Below, one piece after another: positions 1 to 5,932 of a DNA stretch of 20,813 nucleotides. Source of the DNA: a virus. The translations under genes were made by a program, and so were the position numbers. Positions within the stretch are counted from its first letter, which is position 1; each line of letters opens with the position of its first letter. The stretch spans positions 1 through 20,813 of the IMG/VR virus record IMGVR_UViG_3300048022_000142; one strand, written 5' to 3'. The notes beneath the pieces are model-generated. The model had not been told where the DNA came from. It was given only the letters and a program-made list of their open reading frames with translations, and ran no database searches.

Positions 1-1
1 A

Positions 2-58
2 GACAAACCGCGTGTCAAACCGTCTCGAAAGAGTAAAAAACGTCCCAAGCGTAAGTAA
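2..58 (+). CDS. C-terminal end of a very basic protein (partial)
   Basis: An open frame enters from the left edge and ends at TAA 56-58. It gives 18 residues, about half of them Lys or Arg, ending in KKRPKRK. Such a basic tail usually contacts nucleic acid, but no domain is visible, so the function is unknown. Its stop lies 9 bases before the next ATG (68) on the same strand, which fits an operon with the small genes that follow. The frame and the Lys/Arg-only tail are the only evidence. Confidence 0.55.
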   Translation, partial: DKPRVKPSRKSKKRPKRK

Positions 59-67
59 CATCCACGC

Positions 68-331
68 ATGAAAAAAGTTGAAACCCTCCTTCCAGAAGAG
101 CTAGTCGAAAGACTCTCTGCTGAAGCTAAAGAAAAAGGCATTCACAGATCAGAATTGATCCGTGAGCGTCTTTCTCAACCGCCCAATCACTTCGGACTTA
201 CAACCAGTGATTTTCATAAAGCTGTTACGAAGGTTCGTCGTCGATCCAGTTATGGTCTGGATAGGCAACAGGCTGAAAGCATTGTCGCCACAGTCTTCAA
301 CGAACTCTTCAGCCCAGAACATGGGAACTAA
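68..331 (+). CDS. Small ribbon-helix-helix-like protein
   Basis: The product is 87 residues. Its first 35 residues have the CopG/Arc-type ribbon-helix-helix pattern: a short beta strand (KKVETLLPEE), a helix (LVERLSAEAKEKG), then a turn and second helix (HRSELIRERLS). Proteins of this family dimerise and insert the N-terminal strand into the DNA major groove, so a phage repressor or auxiliary DNA-binding role is likely. Residues 45-70 are basic and could add nonspecific DNA contacts. The gene overlaps the next one by 11 bases, indicating translational coupling. The DNA target is unknown. The fold call rests on the pattern alone. Confidence 0.75.
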   Translation: MKKVETLLPEELVERLSAEAKEKGIHRSELIRERLSQPPNHFGLTTSDFHKAVTKVRRRSSYGLDRQQAESIVATVFNELFSPEHGN

Positions 332-578
332 ATCAGTGCATCTTCAGTATTGTCAGATCGAAGACGAAAACTTTCCCCTCGCCATAACGCGCTTCACTTC
401 GTTCGACTTAGACGACAAGCCGCTCAGCGTTGAGCAAGTGACATACGAATCCAACATGGATTACATGGAGCGGCAAATTATCAATGCATTGCGCTGCAAT
501 GTCGAAGTCAGCATCCTCACTACAACACCAATTCATGAATTCAAAAGGCTCTATCACATCTTCAAAAGTGACGAATGA
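321..578 (+). CDS. Hypothetical 85-residue protein
   Basis: The frame is open from 162, but the ATG at 321 is the sensible start: it lies just before the stop of the upstream gene (11-base overlap), and everything earlier is a shadow of that gene. The product begins MGTKSVHLQYCQ and is mixed alpha/beta in character, acidic, with no signal peptide, membrane segment or cysteine motif. I do not recognise the family. It belongs to a run of tightly packed small + strand genes. Its TGA overlaps the ATG of the next small frame (ATGA, 575-578), which supports expression as part of a coupled chain. Confidence 0.65.
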   Translation: MGTKSVHLQYCQIEDENFPLAITRFTSFDLDDKPLSVEQVTYESNMDYMERQIINALRCNVEVSILTTTPIHEFKRLYHIFKSDE

Positions 579-748
579 ACATACAGATCTTCCGCCATAG
601 GGATGAATGGATTGTGCTAAACGAAAGTTATGAGATAACGTTCCATCAAACCCTCAACAGCGCGATGAACCATGCCGCAACCGAAATCGGGGCGTCAGAT
701 CATCATGGAGCGCCTCAACAAAGCAATTCAACTGGCGACAACAGCTGA
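575..748 (+). CDS. Hypothetical 57-residue protein
   Basis: This frame starts with an ATGA overlap on the upstream stop (ATG 575-577) and runs to TGA 746-748. The first 40 residues look protein-like, with alternating hydrophobic and aromatic positions (MNIQIFRHRDEWIVLN, then FHQTLNSAMNHA), as in many small phage proteins. The last 15 residues are low complexity, rich in Gln, Ser, Asn and His. It overlaps the next gene by 77 bases if that gene starts at 672, or by 44 if it starts at 705. The function is unknown. The stop/start coupling and the N-terminal pattern favour a real gene, while the large overlap argues for caution. Confidence 0.5.
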   Translation: MNIQIFRHRDEWIVLNESYEITFHQTLNSAMNHAATEIGASDHHGAPQQSNSTGDNS

Positions 749-881
749 CCTCCAAAGGGCTGCAATGTTCCTAGAAGGAGCCAGAGAAGTCAGAAAAGGT
801 TCTCGTCGTCAACGCACCAATGCACGCTCTGCTCAAGCAACTGCGTGGAAGAAAAAGGTTGACGAGTCGATAACATGGTAA
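672..881 (+). CDS. Small basic helical protein, unknown function
   Basis: The product is 69 residues and predominantly helical. The central helix (ERLNKAIQLATTADLQRAA) is followed by a strongly basic stretch (VRKGSRRQRTNARSA) and a Trp-Lys-rich end. The basic half suggests nucleic-acid binding, which is an inference only. The start is uncertain: ATG 672 overlaps the preceding 57-residue frame by 77 bases, while ATG 705 (MERLNKA) shortens the overlap and retains the whole helix. No strong Shine-Dalgarno sequence marks either. The gene lies between two ribbon-helix-helix-like genes on the same strand and is probably co-transcribed with them. Confidence 0.55.
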   Translation: MPQPKSGRQIIMERLNKAIQLATTADLQRAAMFLEGAREVRKGSRRQRTNARSAQATAWKKKVDESITW

Positions 882-905
882 CATTCGTTTAGTATTTTAG
901 AGCCG

Positions 906-1205
906 ATGGCTACAAAGCACGGCAACCGGGTATATATCCAAGTCCTACTTGAGCCCTTTCGCGGTGAACTCTTCATGCAAGAGGCCGACTCTCAAGGCAT
1001 CAAACCATCAGCCCTGATCCGCCAACTGGTCTACGACTATCTCGCAGAAAACACCAAAGAAGAAACCTATTGCGAAGCTCTAGTCAACGACAAGCAAAAA
1101 TGGCAAGACGCTGTAGACGCCAGACTCGAAGGCAGAGCAAGAAACCGCCGTTCCAAGATTGATCAGTCAGACGAAACCATCGACGCATCCAACTCTCCAA
1201 TGTGA
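906..1205 (+). CDS. Ribbon-helix-helix-like protein with basic C-terminal region
   Basis: The product is 99 residues. Residues 8-48 match the strand-helix-helix pattern of the ribbon-helix-helix fold: a beta strand (RVYIQVLLE), helix 1 (FRGELFMQEADSQG), the turn (IKPS) and helix 2 (ALIRQLVYDYLAE). The C-terminal half is charged and ends with an Arg-rich segment (ARLEGRARNRRSK). A DNA-binding regulatory role is likely; the target is unknown. It is the second such protein in the first 1.2 kb and is clearly diverged from the one at 68. Its 3' end overlaps the convergent minus-strand gene by 43 bases, with no evident terminator between them. Confidence 0.7.
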   Translation: MATKHGNRVYIQVLLEPFRGELFMQEADSQGIKPSALIRQLVYDYLAENTKEETYCEALVNDKQKWQDAVDARLEGRARNRRSKIDQSDETIDASNSPM

Positions 1206-1399
1206 CCCACTGCTTGCCTAAGCAGCTTGGCTTGATGCCAGTTGGTTCGTACCAATGACACGCATAACGCCCTAAGCGCACTCTCGTCAGTACAGCCCTG
1301 AACGTCTCGCACGTTACGTTCCAATTCCAACTCCTCTTCAAGGCTTTGGTTGACGACCATCCAGTCTGCCCAGCCCATAGCCTCGAAGATTCTTATCAA
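1163..1399 (-). CDS. Small helical protein resembling NblA (phycobilisome degradation)
   Basis: The product is 78 residues, starting at TTG 1399 one base after the stop of the dCTP deaminase-family gene; ATG at residue 8 is an alternative. Residues 19-41 (SLEEELELERNVRDVQGCTD, then ESA) align without gaps to the first half of NblA as I remember it: SLE, a hydrophobic pair, VQ, then an S/T-x-E/D-x-A element starting a second helix. NblA is a helical-hairpin adaptor that directs phycobilisomes to Clp proteolysis, and some freshwater cyanophages carry it. The second helix here (LRALCVSLVRTNWHQAKLL) resembles NblA less closely. This could instead be an unrelated picocyanobacterial helical-hairpin family. 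It is the last gene of the minus-strand cluster. Confidence 0.6.
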   Translation of the reverse strand: MIRIFEAMGWADWMVVNQSLEEELELERNVRDVQGCTDESALRALCVSLVRTNWHQAKLLRQAVGHIGELDASMVSSD

Positions 1400-1400
1400 T

Positions 1401-1919
1401 TCATGCCACGGACGGCATCACTGTCAAGTGGTTGTTGTAATGACCCGTCTCCGCATAGCTTTTCATCGGCACCTCACTCATCGCGTGAAACACCATCTGA
1501 CCGATCTTCAAACCTGGATACAACGGCAACGCATGATGCAAACGCTCATTCTTCAATTCGAGCGTCAGCTTGCTTCCGTGCCAGCCTGGATCGCACCAGC
1601 CAGCAAGCAAGTGATTAAGACCAGATCGTGCGCGGCTTGATTTGAGAACAAATTGACAGCTGATGTCGTTGGGCAGGTTAAACAGCTCAAGTGTCTCAGC
1701 CAAGCAAAACTCGCCGGACTGAAGCATGAACGGGTCATCCTCTGTCTTGTCCGCAATGTTGATACGCACCAGATCAGGGCTATAAATGCTCTCCACCATC
1801 AGATAATCACCCAGCCTCAAGTCCAAACTGGCTGGATTCAGCAGCTCTTCATCGAATGGGACGACCATCTGACTTTTCCGACACCGAGCCGAGATCTCCC
1901 AATCACACAGAACTGCCAT
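1401..1919 (-). CDS. dcd: dCTP deaminase / dUTPase-family enzyme
   Basis: This 172-residue protein of the dCTP deaminase/dUTPase superfamily converts dCTP to dUTP, or directly to dUMP in bifunctional members, feeding dTMP synthesis during phage replication. Visible motifs are NPASLDLRLGD (28-38), KSSRARSG (93-100, aligning with the RSSLARLG loop of E. coli Dcd), DPGW (110-113) and TLELKN with the general-base Glu at 121. The stretch AGWCD (106-110) has Trp where E. coli Dcd has Arg126, and is closer to the AGWID of archaeal bifunctional enzymes. The C-terminal nucleotide-binding segment reads HYNNH rather than the usual YxxQxG, so substrate preference is uncertain. The start is ATG 1919. The gene sits between a small membrane protein and the NblA-like gene. 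Confidence 0.9.
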   Translation of the reverse strand: MAVLCDWEISARCRKSQMVVPFDEELLNPASLDLRLGDYLMVESIYSPDLVRINIADKTEDDPFMLQSGEFCLAETLELFNLPNDISCQFVLKSSRARSGLNHLLAGWCDPGWHGSKLTLELKNERLHHALPLYPGLKIGQMVFHAMSEVPMKSYAETGHYNNHLTVMPSVA

Positions 1920-1941
1920 CCCCGATCCGCAAAAATCAATC

Positions 1942-2139
1942 CTACTGATCTTGCTTCAAAACGCTCTTTTCTGCGTGATACGCCCCTTTTTGGTACATCT
2001 CAGTTACGTCTCGTACCCATGGCACCAGCCAATCATTGACCCGTAAACACTGGTCCCAGTTCACTGGCCTAGCGCATTGCACGACAACCGTGGTCCAAAA
2101 AGCACTGATATATGCCCACAACCAATAAAAATTACTCAT
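1942..2139 (-). CDS. Small membrane-anchored protein, unknown function
   Basis: The product is 65 residues. Residues 3-22 (FYWLWAYISAFWTTVVVQCA) form a strongly hydrophobic, Trp-rich segment that should be one membrane span or an uncleaved signal anchor. The remaining 40 residues are soluble and charged. The gene overlaps the stop of the peptidase gene by 8 bases (ATGAGTAA), so the two are translationally coupled and may act together at the membrane. I do not recognise the family. A lysis-accessory or holin-like role is possible from context only. Confidence 0.6.
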   Translation of the reverse strand: MSNFYWLWAYISAFWTTVVVQCARPVNWDQCLRVNDWLVPWVRDVTEMYQKGAYHAEKSVLKQDQ

Positions 2140-2881
2140 TTACCAAGATCACCCATCCCGTACGTGGTCCTTCCGCTTGCCACCTCTGATAAAAAGCAGC
2201 CTGCCTCACACGGACATTACGCCCCAAATGCGGATTACTATGCCCGCCTTTTTCCATCTCGGGATAACCCCTGGGATCTTGCATGATCCACTCTGGATCG
2301 TTGCTGTTTTTACCCGCGTAACCACTGATAACGCTCCAATGACCACAACCCATGCCATTGCACATAGGTGGTTCGCCTAAAAGCATGTTTCCAGCGTGTA
2401 GCCAGCCCACGAGAACTGGTCTGCCAGCTTCGATCTCTAATTCCACCATGTCAGAGTCACCGTCCTTACGGAACTCAGCTTCCAAACCAAGACTCCGCAA
2501 CGCTGCAAGCTGAGCTTCTACCGATGTGGTGTCGCCAAACTTCGAGCGGATAGCGTTGTATTCGTCATCGGTGCGCACCTTCTTGTAATACGCCGCCACC
2601 ATGGCAGCTGCTGAGCTGAAACACTCGCGGTATCCCGTTCCAGTCTTGTTGTCGAGCTGTTTGAAGTAAGGCATATAGACCTGCTGGTCATATCCACTCT
2701 CTTTCCACGCCTGAAACCAATCGGCTTCGTGCTCCTCCAGTAGTTCCGGCGGCATTGACTCCTCAAGTTGTTTAATTGCAGCCAGCTGATGGGGCGTGCC
2801 ACGAAAAAACTGGAAAAACGGCAGCAGGGCAAGACCCATAGCCATCAGCAGCAGGGTTAGCTGGATAATGCCGGATGCCAC
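2132..2881 (-). CDS. Membrane-anchored C39-like papain-fold cysteine peptidase
   Basis: The product is 249 residues, with GTG start 2881 directly abutting the upstream stop. Residues 5-26 are a hydrophobic membrane anchor. The rest fits the C39-like peptidase fold: Gln75 as a possible oxyanion-hole residue in YFKQLDN, catalytic Cys87 in YRECFSSAAAM, His181 in GCGHWSVISGY and Asp202 in MQDPRGY. Cys, His and Asp are therefore present in the order and spacing the fold requires. C39-type enzymes cleave peptides such as bacteriocin leaders, and related domains act as wall peptidases or maturation proteases. Its place among small membrane-protein genes suggests a lysis or envelope role, which is an inference. 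The N-terminal anchor makes it unlike a free endolysin. Confidence 0.8.
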   Translation of the reverse strand: MASGIIQLTLLLMAMGLALLPFFQFFRGTPHQLAAIKQLEESMPPELLEEHEADWFQAWKESGYDQQVYMPYFKQLDNKTGTGYRECFSSAAAMVAAYYKKVRTDDEYNAIRSKFGDTTSVEAQLAALRSLGLEAEFRKDGDSDMVELEIEAGRPVLVGWLHAGNMLLGEPPMCNGMGCGHWSVISGYAGKNSNDPEWIMQDPRGYPEMEKGGHSNPHLGRNVRVRQAAFYQRWQAEGPRTGWVILVNE

Positions 2882-3055
2882 CTACTTTTCAACTCTCGTG
2901 TCAGGCAACAGCATTTCGCGGACATGCTTTACCGCCAAGTCGTCTAAATCGTTGTCTGTCCTAGCAACAATCTTCTCCAACATCGCCACAATCAATTCCT
3001 TAAACGCTCTTGATTTCCACGCGGTCATCAAGATCGGCTTGAGAATCAAAAGCAT
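2882..3055 (-). CDS. 57-residue helical protein, unknown function
   Basis: ATG 3055 to TAG 2882-2884 encodes 57 residues. The N-terminus (MLLILKPILMTAW) is hydrophobic, followed by an amphipathic helix (FKELIVAMLEKIVART), an acidic turn (DNDLDDLA) and a final short helix. This style is familiar from small proteins next to phage holin or lysis genes, but I cannot name a family. The stop codon is immediately followed by the GTG start of the peptidase gene with no gap. That arrangement strongly supports a real, co-translated gene. Confidence 0.65.
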   Translation of the reverse strand: MLLILKPILMTAWKSRAFKELIVAMLEKIVARTDNDLDDLAVKHVREMLLPDTRVEK

Positions 3056-3082
3056 GGGACTGCCTTGAATAGCACTATTACG

Positions 3083-3334
3083 TTAGTGCCTTTCGCTATG
3101 GCCTTCCAGCCTGGCCACTGACCGCTCCAGCTCATTCAATCTCGCAAACACCTCCATATCCTTTGTCTTGATGTCGTTGTGCAAAATATCCAGACGGCCA
3201 GCAAGATTATCAACAGCAGCAGTTAGTCGAATTAACGAGTCCTGTCCTTGACGACTTTGGCGGCTAAGACCTGAAGCGCCTAAGCCGGCCACCGTGATTG
3301 ACGCGCCAGCAACGGCGGCCCAGACTTCAACCAT
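3083..3334 (-). CDS. Membrane-anchored coiled-coil protein, holin- or spanin-like
   Basis: The product is 83 residues from ATG 3334; an in-frame TTG at 3346 would add four residues. The ATG is preferred because GGGA lies about 6 bases upstream. Residues 3-20 (EVWAAVAGASITVAGLGA) form one membrane span. Residues 25-80 are an amphipathic helix with regular Leu/Ile/Val spacing, probably a coiled coil. This topology occurs in XhlA-like lysis accessories and some i-spanins, but no lipobox or second protein is evident, so the role is open. It is the first gene of the minus-strand cluster, and its start lies 26 bases from a divergent gene. Confidence 0.6.
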   Translation of the reverse strand: MVEVWAAVAGASITVAGLGASGLSRQSRQGQDSLIRLTAAVDNLAGRLDILHNDIKTKDMEVFARLNELERSVARLEGHSERH

Positions 3335-3360
3335 GAACCGTCCCAAATGCTCGATTCATC

Positions 3361-3627
3361 ATGGCAGAACCCATGGATGACAACCACGAAAAGGAAGGCT
3401 TCAGCGTTGCTGATCTTGTTAAATGCGCTGTCCTTGCTTGGAGCGCCACGCTACTCACCATTTCATACCTTGGGATCTATCCCCAGATGAAAATGGACAA
3501 CACCTTTGTCGCCTCACTGCTCACTGGTGCGATGGCGTCGTTTGGCATCGAACGCAAGGGCAATGGAAATGGAAATAAGAAGCCGACTATTGTCGATAAC
3601 AAAGACACCAAAGCTGGCATCAAATGA
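3361..3627 (+). CDS. Small membrane protein, possibly holin-like
   Basis: The product is 88 residues. After an acidic N-terminal stretch, residues 22-42 (CAVLAWSATLLTISYLGIYP) and 49-62 (FVASLLTGAMASFGIE) form two hydrophobic segments separated by a short loop. The C-terminus is polar, with a GNGNGNKK run. Two spans with a charged tail are compatible with a class II holin, but this is topology only. Start ATG 3361 has an alternative at 3373, and no Shine-Dalgarno sequence is obvious. Its stop overlaps the next gene's ATG by 4 bases. I recall similar proteins next to secreted-protein cassettes in marine cyanophages; a database search would settle this. Confidence 0.65.
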   Translation: MAEPMDDNHEKEGFSVADLVKCAVLAWSATLLTISYLGIYPQMKMDNTFVASLLTGAMASFGIERKGNGNGNKKPTIVDNKDTKAGIK

Positions 3628-4118
3628 ACCGCTCACTTTTGGTATTGGGCATCACCTTGGCAGCTGCTTTGCCTGCTAAAGCTGATTTAACCCACAAAAT
3701 TCAAAGCTCAGTACAACTGGAGGTTGGCGGTGCTTCTACTCGCGCTATCCGCGTCGGCAATACTTACAGCATCAGCGGTTCAGGCGTCAGCACCACTGAC
3801 GGCTCTACTGCTGGTGTTGTTGGCGGTTTGGGTGCTCACACTAATGGCGTTGGTGCGTTGACCACCGTTACCGCTTCACAAGCAACCAGTGGAAGCGCAT
3901 TCAGCTTTGCAAACAGCTACACCGTCGGTGACACCATCCCAACGTCCGCTCCAACCGTCGGTGAAGTGCCTGCTTTTGGCGATGTCACCTCAACTGCTGC
4001 TGGCACAGCAGGAACACTTGCTGGCACCATTACGACTGCAGGCGCTATTACAGTCACCGCTGGTGGCGCCAATACCAGTGCAATCGGTCAAGTCATCAGC
4101 GAGCTGACCACACGGTGA
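3624..4118 (+). CDS. Secreted Gly/Ser/Thr/Ala-rich protein, first of a three-gene cassette
   Basis: The product is 164 residues. It has a classical Sec signal peptide: NRS, a hydrophobic core (LLVLGITLAAALPA), then a probable cleavage site near KAD at 20-21. The mature part is low complexity, rich in Gly, Ser, Thr and Ala, with alternating beta-strand pattern (SVQLEVGGASTRAIRVGNTY, and later GAITVTAGGANTS). It has no cysteine and looks like an extended beta structure, as in virion or surface proteins. It is coupled by 4-base overlaps to genes on both sides. I recall homologues as uncharacterised or structural proteins in marine cyanophages. The function is unknown. Confidence 0.75.
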   Translation: MNRSLLVLGITLAAALPAKADLTHKIQSSVQLEVGGASTRAIRVGNTYSISGSGVSTTDGSTAGVVGGLGAHTNGVGALTTVTASQATSGSAFSFANSYTVGDTIPTSAPTVGEVPAFGDVTSTAAGTAGTLAGTITTAGAITVTAGGANTSAIGQVISELTTR

Positions 4119-4501
4119 AACGGCTAATCATTCTGTTGCTGTTGCCATCTCCAGCAATAGCCGTTCCAGTCGTGCCTAACTTCAGCCAGGGTGTGGTGTC
4201 GTCTCACACTGAGTCCAAGACGATTGTCAAAGAGTCGATCGTCTCGGAGTCTTATCGCAGCGGTTTTGAATACACCGTTAGCGGTACTGGCGTTGAACCA
4301 ACAAGCGGAACTGTTAGCCCGTCGATTAGCGGTAACAAGATCAACCTCTCCAGCCGCTCCAGCTGGAAACAGTCAGTCCCAGGTGCTGCGTTTCAGTTCG
4401 TTGAAACGCTAAATACGCCTGGCTTGATCGAGAAAGTCATAATCGACCGCGAGACCATCACCGAAACAGTCATCGACTCCACCAGCACCTTTAGCCAATG
4501 A
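4115..4501 (+). CDS. Secreted beta-rich protein, second of a three-gene cassette
   Basis: The product is 128 residues. The N-terminus (MKRLIILLLLPSPAIAVP) is a signal peptide with Lys-Arg, a Leu/Ile core and a probable A-x-A cleavage near residue 16. The mature part alternates hydrophobic and Ser/Thr residues, as beta strands do, including FEYTVSGTGVEPTSGT, which echoes YSISGSGVSTTDGST in the preceding protein. The two may therefore be distant relatives. No catalytic motif or cysteine is present. Four-base overlaps on both sides mean the three secreted proteins are made in linked amounts, consistent with one complex. The function is unknown. Confidence 0.75.
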   Translation: MKRLIILLLLPSPAIAVPVVPNFSQGVVSSHTESKTIVKESIVSESYRSGFEYTVSGTGVEPTSGTVSPSISGNKINLSSRSSWKQSVPGAAFQFVETLNTPGLIEKVIIDRETITETVIDSTSTFSQ

Positions 4502-5268
4502 GAGCGACAGCTTCTGCTCTGCTGCTCAGCCTGCTCTACACCGCTCCAGCAGCAGCACAAGTCAGTGCAACTGCATCACCCGTTTCAAACAGCAGTGGTT
4601 CAGTGGTCAACCAAGCGGTTCAGATCACCCCGGGGCAGTACATGAAGCACAGCTACGGATCGCAGATTCAATGTGATTCGGCAACGCTAAACATCTCCCC
4701 CTTTGCGTCTTCGACGCATTCTTTTGGCGATCCAAACAATCAGTATTATCAAGAGCCGGTCTACGACAACAGCGACAACTTTGGCCTAATCGACCCAGAA
4801 ACAGGACTCGATGGCCCAGATGGCGTTCCAGACAACCCTGGCAAAGTCCTGTATTACAAGCCGCAGCGCACAGGCTACCGGCAGAACTTCAGCAATAACT
4901 TCGGCATCACAGCCACCTTCTCCATCCCTCTGGATCGTGGACCGATTGAACTGTGCAAGCAGGCAGCCAAGAAGCAGATTGCGCTCTACGAGCAATCCCT
5001 AGCTGATAAGCGACTCAACTATGAGATGGGGCGGCTCAAGGCTTGCGCTGAAGCCATAAAGGGTGGTTATGGATTTGCCAAGACTTCACCGTTTTATTCC
5101 ATCTGCGCTGATGTAGTCCTCAAGCCCGTTCCAACAGAACAGCACACTCACGAGATCATTTACCCAGAGCACGCCTCAGATCGCGAATGGCTTGATTCCG
5201 GTGACGTTGAGCAGAGCGCCGCTCCTGTAAAGATTCCAGTTTTGCCTTACGGCCAAGCTTCTGATTGA
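4498..5268 (+). CDS. Secreted protein with paired cysteines, third of a three-gene cassette
   Basis: The product is 256 residues. A signal peptide is clear (MRATASALLLSLLYTAPAAA, likely cut after AQ or APAAA). The mature region contains QIQCDSATLNISPF, a Tyr/Asn/Asp-rich section with DPETGLDGPDGVPDNPG, a beta segment and a helical segment with further cysteines (IELCKQAAK, LKACAEAI, YSICADV). Four cysteines in an exported protein suggest disulfides. I recall very similar proteins in marine cyanophages, usually without assigned function or listed as virion-associated. The last 113 bases overlap the convergent gene at 5156-5932. The ATG overlaps the upstream stop by 4 bases. Confidence 0.75.
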   Translation: MRATASALLLSLLYTAPAAAQVSATASPVSNSSGSVVNQAVQITPGQYMKHSYGSQIQCDSATLNISPFASSTHSFGDPNNQYYQEPVYDNSDNFGLIDPETGLDGPDGVPDNPGKVLYYKPQRTGYRQNFSNNFGITATFSIPLDRGPIELCKQAAKKQIALYEQSLADKRLNYEMGRLKACAEAIKGGYGFAKTSPFYSICADVVLKPVPTEQHTHEIIYPEHASDREWLDSGDVEQSAAPVKIPVLPYGQASD

Positions 5269-5932
5269 TCTTCTTCACCACCTTCTTGGTCAAAGGTTTA
5301 GCCAGCTTCTGCAGTATTGACGCAATCGGCTTCGCGAAAATCGCCACAGTCGTTGCAAATGCAGCAGTCAGTGCAATCGACACTGTTGGACCCGCATCAG
5401 GCACATAGTTATTGATCACCTGCCCCACAGGCACAGGATCCCAAACCTTTACGCACACACCATCCTGCAGCTCATAACTCGCCAGGATCTTTGTTCCTAA
5501 TTTGTTAAACGATCCGATTTCTTTCGCTCCAAACGGTGGACACGGTGGATCCTTTGGCAGATTTGTTGTGTCGGGCTTGTCACCCGGCGGAAGAGGGGAT
5601 GCAACCTTGGCCGGAGTTGTCACCTCCGGCTTTTTTATGTCTGCCTTTGGCGGCTCTACCCAAGTAAAGTCTCTTGGCCTGTAATCCGGTGCTTCATATA
5701 CAGGCACCGCTCCAGTGCATAACGTCACGTTGCCGCGTGGATCCTCCTCAAACGTTTCCGTTCCATTGCCAACAGCAATCCTGGCTCGCACGCAACCAGG
5801 CATATCAATAACTGGAAACCGCGTAGACGTAACTGGCGGTGCTGCTGGTAAAACAGGTGGTGGTATCGGCTGACCGACAGAGATCATTGGAACGCCGATT
5901 GCATTTACACCGATCTCAGGAATCTCCGGCAT
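5156..5932 (-). CDS. Proline-rich protein with hydrophobic and basic C-terminus
   Basis: The product is 258 residues. The N-terminal 35 residues are Pro/Ile/Val-rich (MPEIPEIGVNAIGVPMISVG, then PIPPPVLP). Middle residues 40-90 include a likely disulfide pair (DMPGCVRAR and VTLCTGAVP), and 95-135 is a Pro/Lys linker. Residues 175-195 (VSIALTAAFATTVAIFAKPI) are hydrophobic enough to span a membrane, and the final 60 residues are Lys/Arg-rich. No catalytic motif is seen. I recall this protein type accompanying the secreted-protein cassette in marine cyanophages, where it may be virion-associated. Its 3' end overlaps the cassette's last gene by 113 bases, and its start codon overlaps that of the divergent gene at 5931. 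Confidence 0.75.
   Translation of the reverse strand: MPEIPEIGVNAIGVPMISVGQPIPPPVLPAAPPVTSTRFPVIDMPGCVRARIAVGNGTETFEEDPRGNVTLCTGAVPVYEAPDYRPRDFTWVEPPKADIKKPEVTTPAKVASPLPPGDKPDTTNLPKDPPCPPFGAKEIGSFNKLGTKILASYELQDGVCVKVWDPVPVGQVINNYVPDAGPTVSIALTAAFATTVAIFAKPIASILQKLAKPLTKKVVKKINQKLGRKAKLESLQERRSAQRHRNQAIRDLRRALGK

Noticed and set aside
162-320. Upstream extension of the frame ending at 578.
   Set aside because: It lies entirely inside the ribbon-helix-helix-like gene in another frame. ATG 321 fits the operon overlap pattern.
859-895. TTGACG followed by TAACAT or TAGTAT resembling a promoter before 906.
   Set aside because: Spacers of 14 or 25 bases are wrong, and the first part lies inside the upstream gene.
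1210-1225. Perfect 6-bp hairpin CTGCTT-GCCT-AAGCAG just after the + strand gene end.
   Set aside because: It has no U-run on either strand and lies inside the convergent coding gene, so I do not call it a terminator.
1773-1785. TATAAATG resembling a T4-like late promoter element.
   Set aside because: It lies within the deaminase-family gene in the antisense direction and has no gene start nearby.
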